Positions 1-10,700 of a stretch of DNA of 20,384 bases are shown in pieces. Both the position numbers and the translations under genes were made by a program. Every line of letters begins with the position of its first letter. The stretch's first letter is position 1. This stretch comes from Plantago elongata (Eukaryota; Streptophyta; Magnoliopsida; Lamiales; Plantaginaceae), in contig JAYMSP010003275.1 in assembly GCA_036897095.1 (NCBI GenBank), positions 1 to 20,384 on the forward strand. The letters are read 5' to 3'. Below the pieces are notes generated by a model. It was given only the letters and a program-made list of their open reading frames with translations, had not been told where the DNA came from and did not search any database.

Positions 1-820
1 TTTAATATCAAGGGGTACTTATTAAGTTATTAAGAAGGGTTCATATCTCACCTAAACTATCTATTATTAATAGTGCACTCCTCCCTAAGAAATTCATATT
101 AAGTACTCTTGAAGTATACACCTTTGCTCTCTATTTGTTAGTACTTCCCCTAACATAAGATAAATAGGTTATAGATTTCTTTATTCACTTACTTATGAAG
201 TTCTTATTAAATAAATATTATCAGACTTCACTCTCTACTATGAAGTATCGTACTGGGATTATTAAGTAACTCTTGTCCTAGAATATTTTATTATAAATAA
301 GCCCCATATTTTACACCTTTTCATAATTAAGCAATGCATGCATGATAAGTAGTAGCTTACATAGGCCACTCGCTCTAATAAAGAATTTTTTAAATATAAT
401 GAAGCATAGTGGCTAGGTATAGTAGCTTCTCTTACTGCTCCTACTATGATTTCCTTCCTAGTTAATAATTAAGCACTTGAAGATTAACATACGTATTATT
501 TAAAGAAGTGTTCATCTTGTATAATTTAAAATACATGAAGTATAAGGGGCTATATATCACCCTCCGCTTTCTTTCTATGAGTTATTAAACCATTAAGATA
601 TAGAGCATAAAGTACTAAATTATATGTCATTTTTAAAAGGAGAATTACCTAATATCTTTTTTAAGGCATCTTTTCCCTACATAAATAGAGAGCAAGAGTT
701 ACATAAGACTAAAATATTTGCGCGTATAGTTCATCATATACTAAAGCTTTACTAGAGAGGAATACCTTCCCCTTATATTATTTTGCATAAGAGCTCCCTT
801 CTATTGTATTTTATGCATAA

Positions 821-908
821 TTGAAAGGTGTGTGTGTAAGACCTATTATTTGCGTATAAGTGTATAGTGTAAAATCTTAGTGAAAGAAACTTGTATTGGG
901 TGGTAAGG
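821..908. other. G-over-C skewed patch with TpG kept and CpA absent
   Basis: Inside the strongly mutated left block, 821-900 carries a (GT)5 run at 828-837 and twelve TpG dinucleotides over 821-903, but no CpA. By hand count G outnumbers C about 25 to 5 up to position 908. In the surrounding sequence both CpA and TpG are depleted. A simple reading is that only the top-strand cytosines were mutated here, leaving the bottom-strand ones, which read as TpG on top, untouched. A natively G-rich top strand is the alternative. Confidence 0.4.
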
Positions 909-2317
909 TACCTTTAAAAGCATAATTTCTTAATAAATATACTATTAGGCGCAGCCTTTTACAATAACCTATTAAAAATAAAAAATAAGATTGCCCTTTA
1001 TCATATTTAGTTACATAGCTAAATTACTATTTAAGCCTCTTTAGTATGTACTATATCCTTCTAAAACTCTTCTTAGTAGTTCTGGAGTATGCTTTCTCCC
1101 TTTAATAATAGAGAGCTTTAGAATAGAAGTATAATATCCATAAATTCTTCTTAAGATGTGTAACTTTAGTATATCGGAGTACTTACTTTTTTAACAAGAT
1201 CTTAGAGTATAACAATACCTTTTAGCATCTTTATAGAATAGATGCTTATGTTATTCCCTTTATAATGTGCATATAAAATGTGTATGTTTATTATATATGT
1301 ATTATAGAGTATAAAATAAGTCTTATTAATAAACTAATAAATGTACTAGACATATGCTTAGGTTCTTCTATCCTCTATAAAGTTAATAATGTTATAATCT
1401 CTCTTTAAGTGTGCAAATTCTTAGAGTCTTCTCTAATTATTATAAAATGGATCAATAAGGAAACACTCTCTTAGCACTCTAGTAAATTATAAATAAAAAT
1501 ATAAGACATAAATTTAAGCACTATAATTAGTCTAGGTATAGAACATAATAAATTATTAAAAGATAAGTGCTTGCTTCCTTAAGACTAAATATTTTAAACT
1601 TGTGATAATGCAGCCTTGCCCTATACCTCAATTTACCCTAAAAATAGAAGCTACGTAAGTTACATGAGTCCAATAAATTATAGGGAAGTATTAGTTAATA
1701 TTAAGAGTAAAAAGAGAGTTATAAGCCTTTATTAAGTGCTATTAATATTTAAGAGATAAGTACTTCTTATGCTTGTTTATATAACTAGTATTTTATTATA
1801 GATTTGTGTAGGCTTTAGGCACTTATACTTTATATATTCCTATAGGGAGCTCTATCTTAATTATAAAAAAATATATAACATCGCGGTACTTGGCATTAAC
1901 TCTTGAATACTTAAGATTATATTATACAAGGCTATTATTCCTACCTCTTATAGTATTATAAAGATACTTCCTAGTAGTATAACTAGCAATATAGTATTCC
2001 TTGTATTTAACTGAAGATAGCTATTACTATTATAAATAATATATGTTAGTGTCTTTTTAAAGAAGAATAGTACTTAGTACTACAAAGATAAGGACATACT
2101 ATCTTATAAAGTAAATTAAGCGGAAGATTCTCTATACTAAGTAAAGAAGGCACCCTCTTTTTCTATAAGAGTTAAAAAAAAATGTATAACTAAAGTATTC
2201 TTTTGTAAGGGTAGAGCGCCCTTCTTAAGTATAGTACTAAGTCTATAGGGTAAAGTATTCTTAGCTAATGTTAAATTCTAGTAAAGCCTTTCTATATAAC
2301 AAAGGATTACCCCAAAA

Positions 2318-2323
2318 GGCGCC
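2318..2323. other. GGCGCC word in AT-rich DNA, first of four
   Basis: Perfect 6-bp GGCGCC flanked by A-rich and T-rich sequence. The same word recurs at 10335-10340, 14217-14222 and 16533-16538. At about 14% G and 14% C, roughly 0.15 copies would be expected in 20 kb. The word is mostly made of contexts that RIP does not attack (CpG, CpC, GpG, GpC), so it may simply be residue from a more GC-rich ancestor. The wider flanks of the four copies do not match each other. Confidence 0.5.
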
Positions 2324-5045
2324 TTAATTATCTATGAGAAAGGGATATGTCTACTCTATTAGTTAATATTTAATAATATAATCTTAAGGTCTACTAGCGC
2401 ACAATAATTGGAGAGTCCTCTAGTGTGTATACTCTTTATTAATAATTAAGCTGTTTAGTAACTATCTAACTTTTCTTTCAAAAGATACGCTCCTTCTTGA
2501 ATACCATTTTAAAGAGATTCTATCTGAAAAAAAGGGGGAGTATTCCTAGAGCTATTAATTAAGATAGTACTAAGGGAGTAAAGCAACTTATACACTTATA
2601 ATTAGGGGATTTCTTATAGGGGCAATTAAACTAGAGTAATATATCTTACTCTGTGAATTCACTACTACCCTTTTATAATAAGCTACAAATTCTTCTATTG
2701 CAAATAACTCATTAAATAAAGTCTTTATTATATTATTAAAGTATACCGAATCACTTACTAAGCGCTTAATCGGTACTTTATAAAGGGGTACGTGAAATAT
2801 TATGCCCTTATTAAAGCCGTAGAAGTAGACTAGCTAGCTTCCTAATAATTAATTTTCACTAGTTAATAACATAATACTTACCTAGAGAGACTTACTTAAT
2901 TACTAATAGAAGAACATATTTAAAACTATTTTATAAAAGTACATCATTCGTCTTTGCAAGCTATAGCTTAATCCCTAGTCACTAAGAAAGCATCGTCCTA
3001 CAGTCTATAAAAGGAGAAGAGTGTCTCTTGTTAAAGTCTTATTAATGCATACATTTTTTTATATAATATACTGAGGGAGCGTATACCTTCATTATACTAA
3101 GTAGCTATGAAAGAACTCTAGAACCAAACATTTATTAATAATTATTAAGTTATTAATAAAGACTCAGTGAGCTTTATACTTGAAGAAATATCTTCTCTTG
3201 TTACCCCTAAGTTAAAAACTCAAAGTATAATGAAGGGCAAGTGTTTATGTACTACTATTTTATAAAGTCTTGTATTATAGAGAGTTTTCTAATTTTATCT
3301 AGTATAAATCCTTTACCTTTACATAAGATCTATAGTATAAGTATATAAGGGAGCTTGCTCTATCAGTATACAATAACAATTAAGGCTTCATTTAGAGATA
3401 TTACTATAGTCTTATACAAATATGTTCTTATTTTAAGAAATATTTGAAAACGAGAATACTTATTACCTTACCTCTAAATTTATTTAAAAATATTTTTACT
3501 CTAGATTACTAAAGAAGTCTCAATATTATAAATAGATTTTGTCTTATAACTCTAGTAATAGCTTATGTAAATAAAAGTATTCGGCTGATAATTTTATTTA
3601 TACCTTGTTCTTAAGAGTTTTAATATTAAAAAATGCCCTAAGCGCTCTTTCTTAAACACTAAGTTACTTAAAAATACCATAGTTAAGAGATAATATACTG
3701 TTCTTTTATTTTAAATAATGCTTAAGTAAAGCATAGTACCTCTGACCTTTTATACTTTAGAGTTGCTTTGCTAGAATATTTAAGATTTCATTTTTTAAGA
3801 ACTATACAGAATATACACAGGTTATTAGTAATTAGAGTGTATCTTTCTTGCTTAGATAGTGGAGCTCACTCTTTCTTAAGGCTACTATAAATAAAAATAT
3901 AAGAGGGAAATAACTCTCTTTCACTAGTGTTTATACAAGGAACCTGTTAATACTTTACTCTTTTTCTAACTAATAATATTATTTAAGGACAGAGGAGAGC
4001 TTATTACCTATTTATATTTACTAAAGGACTCAATAGTAAAAGGATATGTTTATAGGCCTTATTCTTTTCGACTTTTTGTAACTAGTAATAAAAAGCAGCA
4101 CTACTCTCCTAGGAAAACTAAATGTAAAAGGTTATAGTAATTCACTCTTAGGTACATGTTTGTATAATAATTTATATAATAAGATATTACTCTTAAAGTC
4201 TTATAAATTATAATCTATTCTTCTTAACTCCTCCCCTTTATAGAGTTATAAATAATTCCCCTTCTACTATGAGTGCTTTGCTAAAGATATAGTTATATGC
4301 TAGAGTCCACCTAGGAGTACTAGATTGCTCCCTTATATTTTATACATAAAGTATAGATATTCCATTAATGAACTACTATATAAATAATTAAGACTTGAAG
4401 AAGCATTCTATATATAAAACAGTAGCCATGCTTAAGTTTATAGTAAAAGGTATTCAAGCACATACTTGTATAAAAGCAAATAAATTTATAGTTATCTCTT
4501 TATTCAAATTAAAGGAGTTATATTCATTCTCCCCTCACTTCTGATGTAATTTAGGTACTTTTTTAAGTATACACTCTTAGTTTATATAGTCACTAGTGCT
4601 TTAAATCCATTTTATAAAATCGGGGTACATGATTTGTGTAAGCTCAATTTCTTATTAAGTAAGAAGGGCATTATAGTAGTCTCTAGCATAGCAAAGTAAT
4701 TTGAGGTATATCATTTATAATAAACGTAAAAGAGAACTCACTTCTTTAATGACTAAGGAGGGTATAATTTTTATTTTATAACTTTTAGTATCTTTAATTA
4801 TTCCAAAACTATATGAATAATCTTAGTGCATAATCCCGCGCTATAGGAAAAGAGTCGCTCTTTGTATACTTTTATATTTAAGAATTATATTATCTGAGGC
4901 TTCACTTATATTAGAAAAATTTTTTACTATCAAAGCATCTAAAAGAAGGAGATTTAACTATGCTATGATTACTAAAAATTACTCAAGAGCTAGAGTATAC
5001 TAAAGAAAGAGTACTAGCACAGCTTGTCTTACCACAAAAGTTATT

Positions 5046-8000
5046 AATTAATAGTTTTTTTCTTTATAGACGATAACTTAGAGATTATGAAATCTATTTT
5101 ATGCTGGTATTGGGAAAAAGCAAAAAGAGTCGACTCTATCCAATTCTATTTCATTTTTAGTGTGAAAAGGGGCAGTCTACTTGATCTTATTTTTTCTTAA
5201 TTTCGTAGATAAGGGAGAAATTTAAGATAGGCATAGAAAAATCTGTATCAAATGCATTTATTCGTTCATATCGAAAGAAAAAAGTAGTATTAGCTTAGTA
5301 ATATAATACGTTGGACTTAAAGTTGGTTTTAATAAAAAGGATTCTTTGAGGGCTCATATTACTACATGGATTGCTGCTGCATCGTGGCAAGCGTGCTCTC
5401 GTCTCGAGTGTTTAGGCTTCTATCTATTCTATACGCTATATCGAAGAAAGGATTTGAACCTGACAATTCTGTCTGACTGATGAAGGCGATGTTCTGAGAA
5501 TGGCTACATACTTTTCTTGGAAATGTATAGCTAATTACTAAGTTGGCAAGGCTTGTAAAGAGCAAATATATTACTAAAGCGATTTATAATCATTCATTAT
5601 TCTCTATCTATTATTTATTATATGTATGTTCTATTACGAGACGGTTTGCAAAGGGAAATTACATTAGTGAAATATGAAAAGAGAGCACAACTTCTATCTC
5701 TTAGCTATGTCTTCCTTCGGTATAGGTGTTAACCTTATATTCATTTATATATTCTTTACTACTTTCCTGTTTTCCTCCGCAATCTTTTTATTTCATTAAC
5801 ATAGCTAACCAACAATACAATAACTACATACATTTCACGCATTTACAGGTAACCTAATAGATATATCAGAAATAAGGATAATTACTAGAGATCTCTTTAC
5901 CTTTTTATAATACGTTGTTTCAGGATTCATTATAAGGAGTTTTTGGTGATTACTGGAACTAGGAGGTACTGGATTTCTCTCATTTGGGTTAACAAACACA
6001 GTTTTATTGATTAGCTATTTAGATGTATGTGACTTACAACTTTTTCGGATAATTGGATATTGCTAGCTATTGGCTTCTCGGTTTACTAGTTTACTAATAA
6101 ATGAAGTAATTTTGGATCTAGAATGTCCTGATTTTTACGAATTCTTTATACTTCATAAACTTAGCAATATGAATATTCATTAGGTATGTCGACTCTTTTT
6201 AGGAAATATTCATATAACTATTTTATATTTCTTTGTTTTTCGGGGCTCGAATGCTTTGTTTATGTCTGTTTCGTAATGAAAAAGTGCTATACATATCTAA
6301 GAATCTATATAAGTATATAAATCTTTTGCGTGCGTGCAAAGAATAAAAAAAAAAAAGGGAAAAAGCGCTTTTTGAAAGTATACTCGCCCTTGATGAGTTT
6401 TGTCTCGTCTATATATATTATTATAATAGTACTGGATATCGTACTGAAGTTATAGACATAGTGTTCCGCTCATGAGTCTATTTATTAGTGATTTACTAGA
6501 ATTATACTATAATTTAATTAGCTTATGAATTGGCTGAGATGACTATTTGTGCCTATGTCTTTCCCCTGACTAACTATCAATTATACTACTGGAAACCTTT
6601 CTTCACATTCTTATGAACTGAATTTAATCTAGATAGTTTTGAATTCTTAACTTAAACAAACAACCATGATACTTTTCTACTGATACTTGGTGAAGAGTAT
6701 ATCTTTTAAATGATGATACCTTTTTATCTTAGTCCTATATTTGTATTTGACACTACCTAACTAATTTTTTGTATTTATTTGGTGCAATGCCTTCATTCAA
6801 GCCAGAAAAGGAAAGTAAGTGCCCGCAAGGATATTTGTAATACGTGCTGTAAATGTAAAAAGGGTACTCCCTCCTTATATAAGTAGAAGAGAAAACAATC
6901 AGTAAAGAATAGCCGATTAAAATAAAGTAAAAGCTGCATTTATATTGATGAGTATCTTTTGTGTTTACTTAGTCATGTTATAGGTTATCTACTTTGGTAA
7001 CTTCTAGGCTTGGTATTGATTCTCTATTGTCTCTTCTAAACCTGAACTACTTCATTATCTTTTTTAGAGCAAGCATCATCTACTTAGAATAATACAAAGC
7101 GAAATAGTTGTAGTCGGTCTTTTGTCTTAGTCCTATTTTACCTTTTTGTATGTTGTTTGTATAGTTGATTATATAGTTAGCGTCTGAAAATATATATATG
7201 TCTCGGTATAGACTTGGACTAGGTTTGCTTGATTCCTTTTTCATTATAATAATTATTTCCAAGCCTTGCTTTATTTGATTCGCTCGAATGAGTTTTAATA
7301 TTTGGTTTACTTTTTGTAGAAGAGAAGAATTTAAAAATAAGAGGAAATCCAACACAAATTCGGGGAAGTACGTCACTCACTACCTTTAGGAAGCAGTTGC
7401 CGATTCAATCAAAGAGAAAGTCTAAATAAAAAGTTTTATCACTTTACATACGCCCACACCATATTCTTTGTATTTGGTCATTACATGCAATAACTTTGTT
7501 CCCAACATCGTATAAAAGAGATATGCTATTTAAAAATTTTCTTTTCTAAGGATTACTACACCGATTCCATCCTTGAGAACTCTAGATTAGACTAAATTTT
7601 AGAAAGGTATAGCGCGGCATGCATAAAAGAGAAACTTTCCGCAAGGTTTATGAATAAAGAGGACACCACAGGGTTTTTATGGTCATTCAATTATTTTGAA
7701 TCTTTCACTATATTTCTTTTGCTTTTCAACAAATTACTTCATTTTGGTGGATCTTTTTCCCTCTTCTTATCTTATATTTTTCTATTTACTAGTACCTGGA
7801 ATCCACTGACAAAGACTTTGGTAGAGTATTTCTGTCCCAAGTAACTCATTTATAAGATGCAAGAAGCTATTTATTTCCTTGTAAAAAGTTAAGTGGTACT
7901 TTTTTCTTCCAACCCAAAACCAATAGGAGATTTTCACAAAGAACAAGGATCTACGAAGAGTAGAATTAGAACGAGTATCCTGACAGAACCGAGGAATATT

Positions 8001-8140
8001 AGGTGTTGACTCTTATTTTATTTTAATGACTTGATCATAAATATTAGACTTTTCATAACTCAGTATTAATCGAAGGTAAATAAGTACCCCAGTATAGCAG
8101 TTACAGAGGCAGTTAACAACAAAAGAATTTGAAGATCCTT
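5046..8140. other. Less-mutated island, no convincing gene
   Basis: Composition changes here. Line 5401-5460 is 38% GC and line 7021-7080 is 33% GC with a CpA+TpG to ApC+GpT ratio of 1.5, against about 0.4 in the flanking block. The TpA excess is weak. Despite this, no ORF reaches 100 codons. The longest are a minus-strand frame at 7080-7376 opening with GTG (98 codons), a minus-strand frame at 5362-5565 (67) and a plus-strand ATG frame at 7650-7844 (64). None shows a recognisable domain. I looked for GTATGT donor, CTAAC branch and AG acceptor combinations (for example 5622, 5805 and 5848), but the flanking sequence is not open. The island may be single-copy spacer that RIP did not target, or a younger insertion. 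It also holds an A12 run at 6345-6356. Confidence 0.5.
6345..6356 (+). repeat. A12 homopolymer
   Basis: Twelve consecutive A, preceded by a short TGCG repeat (TGCGTGCGTGCA near 6330) and followed by GGGAAAAAGCGC. It could be a slippage tract or the poly(A) tail of an old retroposed sequence. I see no target-site duplication around it and no open frame upstream, so I treat it as a simple repeat. Confidence 0.8.
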
Positions 8141-10700
8141 ATTATATATAATAAAACTTAAAGAAATGTATATAGATAGATCAGATAGTAAATTATTATG
8201 ATTGAATTACGAAGTATAGAAAAGTACTAAATAAAGAGAAATTTCCTTAGAGCTGTAACTTTCTGATAAATAGGACATGGATAATAATGTATAACGTATC
8301 TTTTACTATAAGATCCTATAGTGAAATAGCTAATATTATAACCCTAATTATATAATAATTATTTTGAAGTGAAGAAGATACTATGCTTACCTGCAATACT
8401 AAAAGGTACTTTAAGAAGTTTAAATCCGTAACGATAACTTATAATTTAAACTTTATTCTATATATGATATGCTTCGTGGGCATGCACCCAATACTTTTTT
8501 TTAGGATTACTTAGGTGCTAGAGTTTGTTAGAGTCAATTCTATTTCGAAATGTAACTCGGGTAAAACTAGATTCTTTTTAGTTCTCATATAAATGTAATA
8601 TAAAGTATTATGCAAAAGGTTATTCATTTATAGATAAAGATAACAATAATCAAGTAAGAACAAGTCATGACTGTAGCATATAGCTTATAGAGTAAGTATA
8701 AAGCCTTAGACAATGTTGTTCAGTTAATATAAAGTTCCGTATACTTTTTGGAAAATAATACTCCATTATTCATTAGTAGTAAAAATACCTTAGGTAACGT
8801 TACGTAATAGTAGATAAATTAACTCAAGTACTTATTAAGTAAATAATCCTTTTTAAAGAATTAAAGAATACAACAAGGAAAAGTACATGCTTTAAAAGAA
8901 TAGTAGATATCTTACCATATTAGTTGTATGTGCTAACCCCTAATAAAGAATCTAACCTGTACATTTACGTATAAAGTTTCCTTAAATTTAAATAAAGACA
9001 AGCTACAAAATACTACAAAACAATTTAACCTAAAAAAAAACTCCAACGAACTTTTACGTGTGCTTACTTCTATTTCGTTTATATTTTAGTAGTACTCCGT
9101 CTCCATTCTTTCTCATTAAACGAGCAATTAAAAAGTAAAGTATATAATAATTCATAGTTGTTATGTGTATAAGACCCAACACAAGAATTCCTAAGCGTGT
9201 CTCTTCCGTGTTGTCTTATAGTTGCTTAATTAATTCAATAGTACATATACATAAAGTTCTTATTAAATGAGTACATACTCTACTCTATACGCTTGTTTTG
9301 TTGAAAATAATTTTTTAGTGTTCTACTTAAATATGTTTATCCTTAGTCTTAGTGGGATAGTTAATTCTTTTTTATAATGTTATATCTATCCCTAAGCAAG
9401 ATACAGCTAATATTGGAATACATGGTATGGATATAGTCTATGAAAAGATTACAAGGAGACTACATAGGTAGTATAATTAAAGAGAACACTTAGAAGACTC
9501 TATAGTAAAGACTTTTATGTAGCATCCGTTAATTAGAGAATACAATAAATAGAGTATATAGCTACGTACTATTATATATACTAGAGTAACGAGACTACCT
9601 ACGTGTCTCTATTACCTTATAGAATTATTAATAATAGATCAATATGCAATTACTTTCTAGTTATATATATATATATATATATATAAGTGCATGTAACTAG
9701 TATAGTGAAAATGTCCCCTCTGTTATACCTTTATCAAAATACGTTGTTTACTAAGCTTTCAATTGTTTGCGTACTTATTTATTTGTATTTATTTAAAATA
9801 TTTATACTAATCTGTCGTGTTAACAAATTACTTAAAAATACAAAGTACGTGTAAAAAAGTGAAAGTGACTGCATAAAATGTATTAAGAAACTTAACTTAT
9901 TTAGATTAGTATTAGTACCGGATTCACCAGGGCGCGTAGAGAGTATTTCTTTTTTATTAGTTTAGTTAGAAATTCTTATAACCAACTTAGAATAGATAAC
10001 TAGGAGCTGGATACGTTCCCGTTTTTGCTTGAGTAAAAAAGGAATTTTTACTTTTTTAATTATTATAAATAATAGCTTTTAAATATTAAGTAATTACCTT
10101 TATTTAGTGTTTATAAGACAGTATGCTATGAATAGATTTTTTTTTAGGGAATACCAGTAAAACAATATACTCTGCTATATTTATTTTCGCGTTATAGTGT
10201 TTACTCTTTAATTTTTATTCATGTGTAACTCCAAGATATACTTGTACTTAAAAAAAATGTAGAGAAAGCTAGAATTTATAAGTAATTCTTTTATACTTTG
10301 TTCTAATAGAGTAGATACCTTCTCCAATAAATGGGGCGCCAAAAACTTTTTAATAAATATCTTGAGAAAAGGAGAGAGGTTACTAGTTATGTACTTAAAA
10401 TATTTTCTCTAATAAATAGTACTAATTACTAGACAAAGGTAGGTTTCTTACTACTCTATAATTGAGAAGAAGTTAAACACGTACGTATAAGTCTGAAATT
10501 AGAAAGGTGTACTTAAATAGAAGTAAAAAACTTGCATACCTTGTAAATAAAAGGGAGGGAGCCATACGTGAGCACTTTAATGTAGAGGTTATATATAATG
10601 CTCTTGTGTACTATCTTTATAAAGAACAAGCGGAATTACGCATACTTAAGTTAAGGCATATTCCTTCTACTATTACTATAGGATGTACTAATATATGAGG
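8141..10700. other. Intermediate, moderately TA-biased zone, gene-free
   Basis: The zone lies between the left island and the long right block. It is patchy: line 8641-8700 keeps a CpA+TpG to ApC+GpT ratio near 1.0, while line 8941-9000 falls to about 0.43. This mosaic suggests light or old RIP, or several short elements of different age. It contains a (TA)12 microsatellite, a GGCGCC word at 10335-10340, and the sequence CGTTACGTAATAG at 8798-8810 that recurs at 20358-20370. One frame stays open from 10477 to 10698 on the plus strand, with a GTG at 10507 but no upstream ATG and no recognisable domain. No gene is supported. Confidence 0.45.
9662..9685. repeat. (TA)12 microsatellite
   Basis: Twelve uninterrupted TA units. 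The sequence is self-complementary, could extrude as a cruciform, and is likely length-polymorphic. It is the longest dinucleotide repeat in the window; a shorter (TA)7 lies at 14384-14397. Confidence 0.95.

Larger units (their letters stand above)
1..5045. repeat. AT-rich RIP-like degraded block, gene-free
   Basis: This stretch holds no supportable gene. Lines 1-60 and 2101-2160 contain 4 CpA+TpG against 10 ApC+GpT, and 18 TpA against 12 ApT. That is the pattern left when C in CpA is turned into T on both strands. Surviving C lies in runs such as CTCTCC and surviving G in runs such as AGAGAGG. All frames are broken by stops every few codons. RIP is known from filamentous ascomycetes and acts on duplicated DNA, so the block is probably made of dead transposable elements. 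I could not recognise an integrase, reverse transcriptase or transposase motif, nor an LTR pair. The right edge, near 5020-5060, is where CpA-containing words become common again. Other biased mutation or simple AT drift could produce part of the pattern, but not easily the loss of CpA and TpG with CpG words kept. Confidence 0.65.

Noticed and set aside
5450-5460. GGATTTGAACC, the reverse complement of a tRNA T-loop or B-box (GGTTCAAATCC) on the minus strand
   Set aside because: The T-stem pairs at only three positions, and no matching acceptor, D-arm or anticodon stem could be folded upstream on that strand.
5362-5565. 67-codon minus-strand frame
   Set aside because: Short, no known motif, no conserved splice or start context; best explained by chance in the less AT-rich island.
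5622-5848. Possible intron: GTATGT donor, CTAAC branch at 5805, CAG acceptor at 5848
   Set aside because: Neither flank is open in any frame, so there are no exons to join.
7080-7376. 98-codon minus-strand frame, the longest in the window
   Set aside because: It opens with GTG, has no recognisable domain, is biased to Ile, Tyr, Asn and Lys as expected from AT-rich DNA, and has no supporting signals.
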